NCBI GenBank assembly: GCA_022578965.1
Contig: MU400541.1
Coordinates: forward strand, 62,001-126,000
Length of the DNA: 64,000 nt
Origin: Xylaria sp. FL1777
Lineage: Eukaryota; Ascomycota; Sordariomycetes; Xylariales; Xylariaceae
Direction: 5' to 3'
The notes under the pieces are model-generated. The model was not told the DNA's origin, did not search any database, and worked only from the letters and a program-made list of their open reading frames with translations. Of this stretch, positions 38,000 through 48,530 are shown in pieces (position 1 is the first letter of the stretch; the number at the start of each line of letters is the position of its first letter). The position numbers were made by a program, and so were the translations under genes.

Positions 38000-39006
38000 G
38001 CGGGCAGCAAGGAAATTGGAGAAATCGAAGTATATCCAGCAGCCGATGGGGTCAACAATCAGCTTAATGGTCTTCGGCCTTTTAAGAGGGTACGTCGCTG
38101 CTGCTTCACTGAGCGGTTCATGGGTCATAGAGTAGCTCAGGACCATGTCTGATTCTTCAGAGACCTACGACAGCATATTGAGCCAGCCTGATAAGCGCAA
38201 TGTAGGGTTCTGCGACAGCCGCTATCTGGGGGCATTTTTGACAGTCGGACCCGTCAGGTTGGGCGTGTCTCGTAGACAGAGCTATGCGGGGTGGAATGCG
38301 AACCACGAATTCGATGCTGGTGGCTATACCAGTACGACCCAGGACAAAGAGAACTTCGGCTTCGTTCAAATGGTTCTGTTTAGTATATTGACAAGACCGA
38401 TCTTGATAGACCACAAGACTCGCTCTATATAATGAATAATGTACAGTGGCCCATACCCGCATCTGCTGAATATTTCTATGAGCTGTATATCGTTACCGTA
38501 AAATGCTGCCTTAATTATATGTATCGCAGAAAGACTTTGCCGCCAGAAAAATGCCGTGCCTGAGATGAATAGGGGTATCATGACGCATCGCATCGCATCA
38601 ACCAACTCCGAATGCTTCGTACAATACTCTCGCCTCTATATTTTGTAAGGACCCCGAAAACACAGAACCGACATCGCTTCGACGTGCAATGATTGCATCA
38701 TGACTTTCATACTCGAAAACTCCAGGCTAGTTAGTTTGCAGGGCATTTGTGATCAGCCCGAAGATCTCCTCTGCTTACCAATATATGCCTGTAGACTCCA
38801 CTAAGCACTGGACGGTGCCTGCTGTTGTAAAAATTGGTCGTGTCGCTTCACAAATGTGACCCAATGCGTAATTTGACGCTGCGTCGTAAAACACGTAGCG
38901 TCACAAACCAGTTTATAAAGGAGCTTGCCTCGGGCAAGCTGGCGCGCTTCTATAAACTCGAGCGCTTTTATGGTCCAGGCGGCATGGACTTAAAATATGC
39001 GCGGGC
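38000..39006. other. Intergenic with inverted repeats
   Basis: This lies between the Alb1-like gene and the mannosyltransferase 3' end. Open frames at 38145-38432 and 38834-39235 show no domain and overlap or abut neighbouring transcripts, so I do not call them. The notable structure is a pair of inverted repeats at 38875-38958 (listed separately). Confidence 0.5.
38875..38958. repeat. Two adjacent inverted repeats
   Basis: The first has arms GACGCTGCGT (38875-38884) and ACGTAGCGTC (38893-38902), 9 of 10 bases pairing across an 8-nt loop. The second has outer arms AGTTTATA (38910-38917) and TATAAACT (38951-38958) plus perfect inner arms AGCTTGCC (38922-38929) and GGCAAGCT (38933-38940). The pair could be a transposon remnant, a transcription-terminator-like fold or protein-binding palindromes. 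Confidence 0.7.
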
Positions 39007-40503
39007 TCAGAAGAACACCCATTCCAAAAACCAGTTAGACCAAGGGCGACTCATGGTGTTTGGCGCCCTCAGCCTATTGTGGCAAAAACTTGGGATGTTG
39101 CGCGTCTGGCTGCCATCACATTCGCATCGACATCCCACACCGCCCTCAATCTCGGGTGCCCAAGACTCGTTGCCCACGTTCAGGGTCTTCGAGTCGGGAA
39201 GTTGTCCACCAGGCGCGTTGGCTGGGCATTGGTAGAACGTGTCGTGTCTATAGCCAATGTCTGCGAAATGGTGAATCTGGTGCGGCTGGGCTAGCATGTT
39301 CACCGCAAGGGTATGAATCGGTGCATCTCCCCACTATTGGGATGAACTTCGTTAGCGAATTTCTCCCACGGGCGTTCCCGACAAATCAAGTTACCGGAAA
39401 GATAAGAGTTGGTGTCTTCCAAATTGGTTTCTGGATGCGTATGAAACTTTAGGAGAGGCATACCCTTTCGTAATAGAAACCACCGTCTCGGTCTAGCTTT
39501 TGGAAGAGCGATTGGTATCTTTCGCTACGGAAGAAATCAAGATCTGCGATTTCAAAATTGCTCCAGTAGTGACACGTATTCCACCCATCTCCGTGTCTAT
39601 CCCGATGAGAGAACCAGCTCAGGCCACTGCGGAATGGCCAGGGAACCCAAGATGGAGTTATACCGGCATTCCACATGGAAGTTGAGGGGATGTTTTGAGA
39701 CTCTTTCCAGTCAGACACCTTTCGAAAGAGAGTTGGGCATGTTCGTTTCTCCTCCCAAAGTGCTATAGTATAACCGTAGACTTTTTTGTGGCGGGCCATT
39801 TCACGAAAAGGGTCATAGGTGATAGAGCAAGAGAAATCGACGTCAGGTTCGAGCCGCCAGTACCACTTATATTTCTTGAGCGCTTCGACTTGGTAAAAGT
39901 ATCTATCATGGTGAGTACGTGGACGAAGAGCTCGCAAGCCAATTGGCCTGCCAAAGGGGAGGGGGCGTACCCTGAAAAGAAGCGACACATATGATGATAT
40001 GTTTCCTTGCCAGCATACAAAATGCCGGCATCGCCCTGGCTCTTCATACTGGCTCGAGCGTCATCCTGGTCCATCCACTCGGGGAACAGCCACTCCTTCT
40101 TCGGTACATACTCGAAGAAGGTCTCGGCGCTCGTGGTGGCGTTAAGGGTCTGGATGAAGGCATCGCTCCAAGGTTCGTCGTTCAGGAACACGATGGGGTA
40201 CTTGAACCACTGATTGAAGTGGCGCTCGAGGCTATCGACGGAGTGGCGGGCCTTCTCGATCTCCTCATTGCGGGCGAGCATGACAATGGCGGCATTCTCG
40301 CGGGGCGCGTTGACTTCGGGCTCCTGGCAGGTTGTGTAGAAGGGGGTGTCGAGCTCGCGGCTGGGGATGGGGACTCGGAACCGAAAGACATGGACGACGA
40401 CTTCGAGGAGAGTGGCAACGAGTACAACCCAGAGAATGGGCGACTTGTGAAGGCCACGTCTTCGCAGGCGTTGTAAGCGCTGCAAGAATCGGTGGTGTAG
40501 CAT
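39007..40503 (-). CDS. GT15 alpha-1,2-mannosyltransferase (KTR family)
   Basis: Predicted 432 aa from exons 40503-39971, 39902-39464 and 39333-39007; introns of 68 and 130 nt keep phase. It transfers mannose from GDP-mannose onto N- or O-linked glycans in the Golgi (KRE2/MNT1/KTR family). It is a type II membrane protein: short basic cytoplasmic tail, one helix (SPILWVVLVATLLEVVV, about residues 19-35), stem, then catalytic domain. Family marks include ENAAIVMLARNEE, KYPIVFLNDEPW, MCRFFSG, YWRLEPDVDF (EPD metal/nucleotide site), CHYWSNFEIADLDFFRS, DGGFYYERWGDAPIHTLAV, and the cysteine-rich end GCRCECDG. The order and the SWVPWP segment resemble the Ktr4 branch. The ATG chosen (MLHHRF) is the first in frame. 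Its divergent neighbour is another Golgi-type glycosyltransferase, 1.55 kb away. The C-terminal 30 residues after the cysteine motif are not family-typical and could reflect a missed 3' intron. Confidence 0.9.
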
Positions 40504-42057
40504 TGGTGCGTGTTGGCGCAGCCGGACGGGTGAACTGCGCTCGGATGACAGACAGAACAAAACAAGACAGGACTGAGCTATGGAGACGATACCATGGTTT
40601 TCAAAGCATTGCGCGACATTGACTATAGACAGGACCGGCTATGAACAAGACCAGGATACTCCGAGCCGCCGGGATCGTATTATTTATTTTATTTTCCGTT
40701 TTTTTTTGTGTTGTAGACTCAATGCTGAACATACATTTTCTACATCGCGAAGCAAATAGGCAGCAAGACAGGGGGAGAGGGAGGTTGCTGACCGCCGGAC
40801 CAATCTATCAGATAACATTTTAGGTGGAATCCTGGGGGAACTTTTGTAGCTTCTTTGGGATAGGGGTATTGGAGGTACCTCTAGGTAGTGAGGCAGCGAA
40901 GTAGAGCTGCAAGTCTTTGCCTGATCAAGGGGAGTGCGCCACCAGGAATTAATGAGTGGAGCAACCATGCCTCTGTAATGCATGGTGGCAGTGCTACCTT
41001 GCCAAGCACCAATGATAAGGTTCCGGGTCGCGGTTCTCAAGTGGGGTGCTTTAGGTAGCGAAGAAGTACATATTTGGGGTATTGAGCCAAGAAAACGTAG
41101 ACCAATTGAAAACAAGCGGACCAGCCCGCTTAGTCTATGTCAGTGGCTCATCAGCCACCACCAGCCACGTCAAGCCACAGGAACAATTTGCCCCACCAGT
41201 ATCTACTGGATGGTTGCACAGAGCCTAGACAATTGAGTACAGTGCATTTTATTTACTACTTACAGTAAGTATTTCCTAATTAGGAAAGGCTTTAATGCTA
41301 TGCTAGACTACTAGCAGCTTGGCAGGTTCCGTTTCGACTTAAGAACAGTCCGTCAAGTAGAAAATATATCAGAGTCGGGCCGCTAACGGTCTGGCACAAA
41401 ATTAACAGTCTTTCCTAATTAGGAAATACTTATTGTAAGTAGTAAGTAAAATGCACTGTATTCAATTGTTTAGGTACTATCGCATTCTACAAAAGGTGGA
41501 CCATCACACAAGCAGCTGTTAGCAATCGTCATCTTTTTCTAGGTTACCTAGGTATCTACAAAATACCTACAACACAAGAGACGTGCATACTACTTACCTA
41601 CCAGATCTAAATAGATGCCTAGATAGGTAGATAAGTCGACAGCCTTGGCGTTGACATCTGACGCTTCCACCTCAATTACTTCGGCCGTCCCTCAGCGCAT
41701 CTGCATCTTCTTGTTCTCCATATGTTGTGACGACGCGGACCATGTCATTTCAGAGGACCTCGACCACTCCACGGTCCTCAGCCACTCCTTGACGTATTCC
41801 CCCCAGCCCGCTGCTGAGCTGACAGCACAACGCCCTGGACGAATTGGACGAACTGTATAACATCGTGGAATCCCCTCCTGCTTCCTGGGACAAACGCATG
41901 GCATTCGTTCTCGACTGTCGACTCGCGCGGACAGATCAACGCCTCTCTTTCCCCCCTCCCGCCAACCTTCCATACCCTATCATGTGCTCACGACCCAATT
42001 GCCTTTCAGTGAACAGAAGAAAAGCACGATCCCGTCTTGCGTACTCGCCTCGTGAGC
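40504..42057. promoter_or_regulatory. Divergent intergenic region, GT15 / GT32
   Basis: This is the shared upstream region of two divergent glycosyltransferase genes. It contains a MITE (41224-41474), a copy of the TACCTAGGTA palindrome at 41545-41554, and further TAGGTA-type words near 41608-41632. Open frames such as 41844-42077 run into the GT32 leader and have no motif. Confidence 0.6.
41224..41474. mobile_element. MITE with about 67-bp terminal inverted repeats
   Basis: The left terminus (41224-41290) starts CCTAGACAATTGAGTACAG and the reverse complement of the right terminus (41408-41474) starts CCTAAACAATTGAATACAG. The arms stay almost identical through TTTCCTAATTAGGAAA, itself a palindrome, with about five mismatches, all but one of them transitions. 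The core of about 117 bp is unique and non-coding. Total length about 251 bp. TA dinucleotides sit two bases inside each end, which would fit a TA-inserting (Tc1/mariner-type) family; the exact target duplication is uncertain because CC is also shared. It is non-autonomous and sits in the GT15/GT32 promoter region. Confidence 0.88.
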
Positions 42058-43236
42058 ATGTCGCGTTGGCTTCCTAGATACAAGACGCGCTGGGGCGGGA
42101 TCTTGCTCCTTCGCCGCCGACGGTCCTCCGCCATCTCCGCCATTCTCCTGATCGTCCTCGTCGTGCTTTTTGCGCCCTACATATGGCCCTTCCTCTACAA
42201 TTTCGGAGACTGGATCCGCCAAACAAATCCCTGGTCAGAGCAATATCGGGTTCAGCAGGACTTCAGCTCGACTCAGGACGAGCTCGATTGCCTCTACGGC
42301 AGGACACCGCCTGTCACCCCCGAGACCGAGCCACACGTCGGGACCGAGCTGATACCAAACCACGTTCACTTTATCTTTGGCCTCAGCAATCCCTATGAGG
42401 ACCCCGATGTCGGCACCTTCAATTTCATCTCCTATCTCGCCGTACGGAGCGCCATCGTGGGCATACAAGCCGAAAACGTCTCTCTTCATTACACTTACCT
42501 CGCCGATCCGCCCGCTCAAGAACCAAACAAGGACCCCCTTTCCAATCGCTGGGTCTACCATCTGAAGGATGATATCAATCTCGTCTATCACTCGCCCGAA
42601 GAGATGGAGGCTTTGAAAAACGAACCGGGTGCCCATTGGCAGGCCGCTCATGTCTCCGACATCCTGCGCCTCAAGCTGCTTCGGGAACAGGGTGGCATTT
42701 ACCTAGATATAGATTCCTTTGGCCTTCGCCCCTTTACGGACCTCCTGAGGTCACCTCGTGATATAATCATGGGCCATGAGGGCGGTAATCGTGGCGGGCT
42801 CTGTAATGCCATAATGGTGGCCCGCAAGAACAGTACCTTTGTCGACCGCTGGGCCGCCGAGTACAACAATGTCGATCTCTCACATGAGTGGAATTTTCAC
42901 AGCGTTATTCTCCCCAAAAGGCTTCAGCTACAGAATCCCGACGACATTTGCGCCTTGCCGCCCTCGACCTTTTTCTGGCCTACCTGGACCTGGCACCACG
43001 TCCAGTGGATGCACGAACCCCTTACTCGGCAGCAAGCCCGCCAATGGACCGTCGAGATAAATCGTAATGGAGGAAGCCTGTTCGGTGAACAACTTGCCTA
43101 TCACGCCTGGAGCCAGATGGCTTGGGATCGGTTCCTTAGCAAGCTCACGCCCGAGAAGGTTCGCACGCGCGATACGCGCTTTAATCTTTTAGTCCGGCGA
43201 TTTCTGCAAGATGAAGTCGGTTCTGTGTGGCAATAG
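42058..43236 (+). CDS. GT32-type glycosyltransferase with DXD motif
   Basis: Single-exon gene, 392 aa from ATG at 42058 (MSRWLPRYK). It is type II membrane topology: Arg-rich tail (LLRRRRSS), then one helix SAILLIVLVVLFAPYIWPF (about residues 27-45), then a lumenal domain. The core AHVSDILRLKLLREQGGIYLDIDSF is the classic sugar-binding DXD region of the Och1/Sur1/alpha-1,4-GT group, with D-I-D as the metal/nucleotide-sugar ligand. IPNHVHFIFG near residue 100 is the family's usual entry strand (IPkiihfiwg). It probably acts in the Golgi on glycoprotein or glycolipid sugars; donor and acceptor cannot be told from sequence. It is unlikely to be Och1 itself because overall length and flanking motifs differ from that group as I know it. 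It is divergent to the GT15 gene. Confidence 0.88.
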   Translation: MSRWLPRYKTRWGGILLLRRRRSSAISAILLIVLVVLFAPYIWPFLYNFGDWIRQTNPWSEQYRVQQDFSSTQDELDCLYGRTPPVTPETEPHVGTELIPNHVHFIFGLSNPYEDPDVGTFNFISYLAVRSAIVGIQAENVSLHYTYLADPPAQEPNKDPLSNRWVYHLKDDINLVYHSPEEMEALKNEPGAHWQAAHVSDILRLKLLREQGGIYLDIDSFGLRPFTDLLRSPRDIIMGHEGGNRGGLCNAIMVARKNSTFVDRWAAEYNNVDLSHEWNFHSVILPKRLQLQNPDDICALPPSTFFWPTWTWHHVQWMHEPLTRQQARQWTVEINRNGGSLFGEQLAYHAWSQMAWDRFLSKLTPEKVRTRDTRFNLLVRRFLQDEVGSVWQ

Positions 43237-44080
43237 AAGGGCCACGACAACAAGAACAATTATGTCTTATCAAGTATCATGGTGGTATTGGGATAGGTCT
43301 CGAAAAAAGTAAAGGCGTCTGGTGTTAGAGCACTGTACAGCATAATTTTGAGTTTCAAATGCGGCGTTTGGTCGCACAATTGGATAGTGCCTTTTCAGCT
43401 ACGGCGGCTTCACATATTCTAGGAACAGTTACCATGGCATTATTCTCGCATGATGGCCCCTGTCGTTCCAATTTATAGATACCAACTCTTTCATAGCAAT
43501 AAAAGGTGCAAGCCCAGATTTTTAATACTATCGCTATATACTCACTCTATTTTCCCCCTCCCAGGCCGAAGATGATGTCGTCCGTGTACTACTACCTAGA
43601 TCGACAGCTCTCACATTCTAGGTGAGATTGCATATAGCCAACTCGAATTTTGGGGTATACAATTGTATCGAGTTTGGAAGATATCATATCTCTCATCGTA
43701 ACATATCCTAGGATGCGATATCATAGCAGCAGGGTCCCCTATTGTCTAGACACACAAAAACACAATTGTTGTCACCATTAAAGGAGATGTTATGTTTCTT
43801 TGTTCCCGAAGTGCCATGAAAGCACCTGTTAGGGGAAGAGGGCCATTGAGAAACGAATACAACCGCTTTGTTTCTCGACTCTTTATCTAACCCCCCCCTA
43901 CACATATAAACGGCACAGGGGGGGTACTGTGGTTTGATTCGAATTCATATCCAACATCAGCAATTCAAAGTTCTAGAGTTCCTTTCTCAAAAATCACGAT
44001 ACTCAAGTTAGCTATTCCAGTTCCCTAGTCATCTACTCCCTACTCAGTTGCTTACACAACACCCTCCAAAGCACGCACAA
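43237..44080. other. Intergenic; upstream region of DUF2293-like gene
   Basis: No gene is seen. Just upstream of the next gene a run of eight C (43891-43898), a TATA-like CATATAAAC (43902-43910) and a run of seven G (43918-43924) occur in that order. The 120 bases before the ATG are CA-rich as in many fungal leaders. Confidence 0.55.
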
Positions 44081-44647
44081 ATGTCTACACAAACATCTAC
44101 ACAAACACACCCAAACGAGCAGATCGTCAATATCTTCGACGAAATGCCGCACCGCTACATGTTTGTTCCCGGGACCGGAGCTCTGGCGACGCGGTGCAAG
44201 GAGCGCACACACGCCATCGGACGGGCTGTGTACATAGTCCACGACTCGGCAGGCCGGGTCGAGGGGGTGCGCGTCCCGCATTACATCGTAGAGTCCACGA
44301 TGTTCGAAGAGACTGAGGGAGAAAGCCACGACGACACGGAAGACGAGGTGTCTGTTTCTTCGGACTCGGACTGGGAGTGGGAAGAGGCTCTCCGACTCAG
44401 CGGATTAGACACGGAGACTAGTCGCGGTGAGTCCGAGTGGGTTGATAGTGATGGCTATTTGAACGATGCTGATGATGAGTATGACCTGAGTGGCGATTCT
44501 GAGTCTGTGGATTCGGACTCGACGATGTGTGATGAGGGATACGGTGTGAGTGAGGATGAGACTGTTGATCCAGATTCGACGCTGAAGCAGAGTGATAATG
44601 AAGACGAAAAGGAGTGTTTTGATGATACGTGGTTTGTGAAAGTGTAG
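44081..44647 (+). CDS. Acidic DUF2293-like protein
   Basis: Predicted 188 aa, single exon, ATG at 44081 (MSTQTSTQTHP). Residues about 22-70 (MPHRYMFVPGTGALATRC, RTHAIGRAVYIVHD, GVRVPHYIV) match the shape of the DUF2293 N-terminal part, in which a VFVP...TR..RK.T...GR.VYVV.D..GR..GIRVP pattern is typical. The remaining 110 residues are strongly acidic (Asp/Glu/Ser-rich, such as DSDWEWEE and DADDEYD), low complexity and probably disordered. Function of the family is unknown. Convergent with the permease gene; the 3' ends are 288 bp apart. The domain call rests on remembered pattern, so it is moderate. Confidence 0.68.
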   Translation: MSTQTSTQTHPNEQIVNIFDEMPHRYMFVPGTGALATRCKERTHAIGRAVYIVHDSAGRVEGVRVPHYIVESTMFEETEGESHDDTEDEVSVSSDSDWEWEEALRLSGLDTETSRGESEWVDSDGYLNDADDEYDLSGDSESVDSDSTMCDEGYGVSEDETVDPDSTLKQSDNEDEKECFDDTWFVKV

Positions 44648-44935
44648 TGTGAGAGGAAGAGAGACCGCTGGTTCGGCTCTCAAACATGACATATTAATTT
44701 CTAGAAAAAAAATACAAATCAATAATAGAGAAATAAATGCAAATAGAATCATAACTCTGTGCAATTTGAGAACTACGCTAAAGCTTCCTGTATTTTACGT
44801 CTACTGGGGTATCGCTTTTGTTTCCATTGTAAACCCATGCCAAACCCGCATATGCTTCTGATAACCCAATTTGGATACATGTGCTTTTGTTATGACTGTG
44901 TATATGCATTAATGTATTATCTTGACTTCGCTGTA

Positions 44936-46710
44936 CTAGCTGAATAACATGTTGAACCATTTAGAAAACCCATTCCTGTGGAGGTTAGTGAAGGCCCAGA
45001 TCATGTAAATTGGGACGTGAAGATATCATATTGTACGTACCTCGGTGGGCTTTGGATATAATTTCGAGTGTATTCTTCGATCTCTTCTAAGTCTTGTTGA
45101 AGGTCAACCTTGTCAGGTGCATATATACTAGTCCTATAGATGATCTTCCAGCCAAAGTAGAGTATCGGAAAGGCAGCAACGGACGTATACCTAAATCCTT
45201 AGTTAACTCAGGGGGCCCCTTGACACACTCGCCAGATAAGTACTCACGAGAAAAGGAAACTAGGGACATCCCAGTTTCCCGGCAGGAACACGGTGTACCC
45301 ACCGACGAGGGCGAAAACGAAGGTCGCTCCGAGTGCGTAGTATGCTGCATACGGTTGCAGATATCCTTTGAATGGCAGCGAGTCTCGGCTAATACCCTGG
45401 GCTTTCAGAGCACGGTAGAAATGGAGATACGTGCAGCAAACGACGCAGTAGTTAATTAGCTGTGATGCAGTGACCAAACTGACAAACCAGCTCAAGACGA
45501 CCGAGGCGCCCTGGGAAACTTGAAGGAATGACAATAAGGCGATGAGTAGTACAAAGATGACACAATAGATAGGCACACCCTTCTGGGTACATTTGATAAG
45601 GAATTTCGGCGCCTTGCCTTCAAGTGCAAGCCCGTAAAGTGATCGAGACGCACAGTACACATAGCTGTTCCCGGCGGAGAAGGCGGCCGTCAAAATGAGC
45701 GCATTGACGATGTGTGGTAAGACTGGAATGCCCAGTCGGTTCATGGCGACGACATAGGGTGACGCTGCCGCTCCCGGTCGGTTCTCAGCGTAAGCGGCCT
45801 TCAATTCGGCGTCATTATACGGAACGAGCACACCAACTGCTAGCGATCCGAGACAGAAAAACGTAGTCAAGCGGTAGAAGACGGCGTTAAACGCTTTCGG
45901 TAGGACCTTGCGGGGGTTTTCCGCTTCTCCGGCTGCCATCGAGACATAGTCTGGGCCGGCCACGGCCAATGACGCAAAGATGAGGCATTGCAGGAATCCC
46001 TGGAACCGGCCGAGCGGGCCGGTGGTGTAATACTCGGCGAAAGCACCAGGTTCATACCAGTAGCGAAAGCCAAAGTGATCATGCTTGGGGTTTCCACCGA
46101 CCGCCACAATGAAAGTGAAGATGAGGAGGCCGACAATGAGTAACACCTTGCCCAGTGCAGCCCAGAACTCAGTTTCACCGTACCACTTGATAGCCATGAG
46201 GTTAATCAATGCGTAGAGAACGAGGACAATGGCAATGATACCACCGGCCGGCACGATATCACTCCAATAGTGTATGATCACGTTACAGGCCGTCACTTCA
46301 AACGGCACGAGTGCGGCCTCGAATATGAAGAAATTCCAGCCGGCGGCAAATCCAAAGGCTTCGTCGACGTAACGCCCCGCAAATCGGATAAAGGGCGAGG
46401 AGATGGGTAGATAGGTCACCATTTCCGCCAAACAAAAAGTCACGGCGAGGATAACGGTACACCAGAGAGTGAAGGCGAGGAATAAGCTGCCCGGTCCTCC
46501 CTGGATAAGCCCTTTGCCAATCTGCACGTAAAGCATGGTGCCGATAGTGCCTCCAATGCCAATTAGCTGGATATGGCGCGGCTTCAGCCTTCGATGTGTG
46601 CCGTCCATTTTACCAAGGTCCACAGACTCGGCACGCTCCGATCCAGCCATTCCCGGAGCCGTACTGTTCGGGGCATCATTGTAGCTATATTTTCCTATGT
46701 CCATCGCCAT
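44936..46710 (-). CDS. Amino acid permease (APC family)
   Basis: Predicted 550 aa from exons 46710-45248, 45190-45041 and 44975-44936; introns of 57 and 65 nt. It is a plasma-membrane proton-coupled amino acid importer of the fungal AAT/YAT type. The hydrophilic N-terminus (about 45 residues) leads to HIQLIGIGGTIGTMLYVQIG, the family's first helix signature, and about 12 hydrophobic segments follow; SPFIRFAGRYVDEAFGFAAGWN and EVTACNVIIHYW are conserved loop/helix motifs. The small third exon gives the C-terminal RNGFSKWFNMLFS, matching the usual aromatic end. The closest subgroup by eye is yeast Agp3 (LAEMV..LPISSPF, EVTACNVI), so a broad-specificity, nitrogen-regulated carrier is likely; substrate is inference. 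The ATG at 46710 is the first in frame. An AAAAAC repeat lies about 210 bp upstream. Confidence 0.9.
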
Positions 46711-48530
46711 CTGAGAGGCTTGTAACAGATGTTTGATTCCGTGGCTGACTCGCAAACCGACTACTTGTGGGCTAGTTAGCTGAGCAAAGTTTACGCTGAG
46801 AGCTAGTGAGCAACACTATCTTCCCGAGAACGAACTACGTTGCTGCTCAACTGTATATTTGTTGTGGGGAGTTGGGTGAGATAGCTTGTGTTACCTTGCT
46901 GGGCCGGTGATTGCGAGACATAAAAAAACAAAAACAAAAACAAAAACAAAAAAAAAGCAAACGCGAAAAAGCCGGTATAGTAGCAGTCTTCGACAATAGA
47001 AGTGAGATAGAAGGTCTAACAGTAGCTATTCATCTGAAAGTAAAGAGCTAAAGAAAGGGGGGTTTGCCTAGATTTTGTCGTATTGTGGTTCACTCAAGTA
47101 CGGCTGGGAAGTTCGGGTAAGAGGAGAGGACTACACTAAGCGACAATCAAAGATGCATATAAGATGATTTTCCGTGGAATGCTCCTATAGCGGTCTGTCT
47201 CGGGCTGTGTGTGAGCAAGCAGTTACTAAGTCCTACCTATCATTTTTTTTGTTAGGCCACAAGGAAATCCCAGTGGCTTGGCTCAGGCACGGCTCCGAGC
47301 CGGTGGCAATATGGTGGCATCGACAAGACCAGACTAACTCGGGTAGCCCTATCATCATGCTGACCGAATGGGTGCCGATTAAAACCTGCTAGTTGCCGGA
47401 GACTAGATGATAACGTTACCCGCAGTAGACCCCGTTAGAGAGGAGCTACCTGGTGAAATGAGGCAGTTCTGCCTACATTGGATGGCTACTGGACCAATGG
47501 TCGGCATGCTCGTGGGAATTGTCAGACGTTCTATACTAGTCTTCGTCCACTCAACTCTATCAATGATATGGTAAAAGACAATGGAAGTTTGCATCATTGC
47601 TGAACGAACTTGGCAAAACTGAAAGTGAGGTGAGATCACCCCTGCACATACGGTAGGAGTGACTCGCCATCAAGCTTTACGATAGGCCTTACGCTAATCA
47701 CGTCGGAGATCGAGCGAGCTCGTTAATTGGTCTACCAATGACCAGGGCGCTGCAGGTCACTCTGCAGATATCCCTGTCGTAACAGCAATTGGATACGGCT
47801 CATTCCAGAGGAGTATTTCCGTCATCATCTTTCTTCCGACCCCGACGTAACTTTTTCCATCGTGGCATTCTTAACCTAATATAGTGGTAAGATGCGTAAT
47901 GACGCCCACGCTCTCTTCCCGTTCTCTCTTCGTTTAAGTTCGTTAAATCTACCTAGGTACGCAAAGAAGAAAAAGGTAAAATTATCGACGGCTAGCGCGC
48001 TTGTTTAGCTCAGCAGTCGCGGTTGGCGCTCAGAAAAGACATGGTATAACAAATGCGGGATATGCAAAGCAACTGCGGGTCAAACTAACAACGAAAACCA
48101 GGAACTTGGCAATAAAAGGATTAGAGTAGCGTAGTGTCGTGGGGATCGGGGCATATTGCGGTGACGCTACGCGTGGAGGTGGAACTTGGGCGACATAAAA
48201 TCTGTGTGATAGGCTCCGAGGACATCTCATCTAGACGCATTCCCAGTCACTAATACTGCAGCTAGTCCCGATTCGTTTCGCCTCAATTGCCTCGGATCTC
48301 GTGCAAGATCGCAGGATTTCTTCTGCCCATCAGTAGCCAGGAGGGACCCAATCAACAAGCATCTGTTTTGACCTAATTATCCAGCCGACAGCGAAAAATT
48401 CGCCATTAGTAGGGTATTCCTAGCCACCTTGTGTGTTGGAAAACTCGAGTCGCCGCCAAATCTGGAACGTCCACCTGTATTTGAACACTGACAATCCACG
48501 CCTAGGTTGCTTATCAAAGCCGCAATTCCA
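46711..48530. other. Intergenic 1.8 kb, no gene
   Basis: This holds the permease promoter and leader, including an (AAAAAC)n microsatellite at 46921-46957, and the 3' side of the PLD-like gene. A TACCTAGGTA palindrome lies at 47950-47959. Short open frames show no motifs. Confidence 0.6.
46921..46957. repeat. AAAAAC microsatellite
   Basis: About five AAAAAC units followed by an A run. It is in the upstream region of the permease (reads GTTTTT on the coding strand). Confidence 0.85.

Noticed and set aside
38145..38432. 95-codon ORF after the Alb1-like gene
   Set aside because: No domain and no codon bias; likely 3' untranslated or intergenic sequence.
38834..39235. 133-codon plus-strand ORF
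   Set aside because: Overlaps the last exon of the mannosyltransferase on the other strand and contains the inverted repeats.
41844..42077. 77-codon ORF upstream of GT32
   Set aside because: Runs into the GT32 leader in another frame with no recognised motif.
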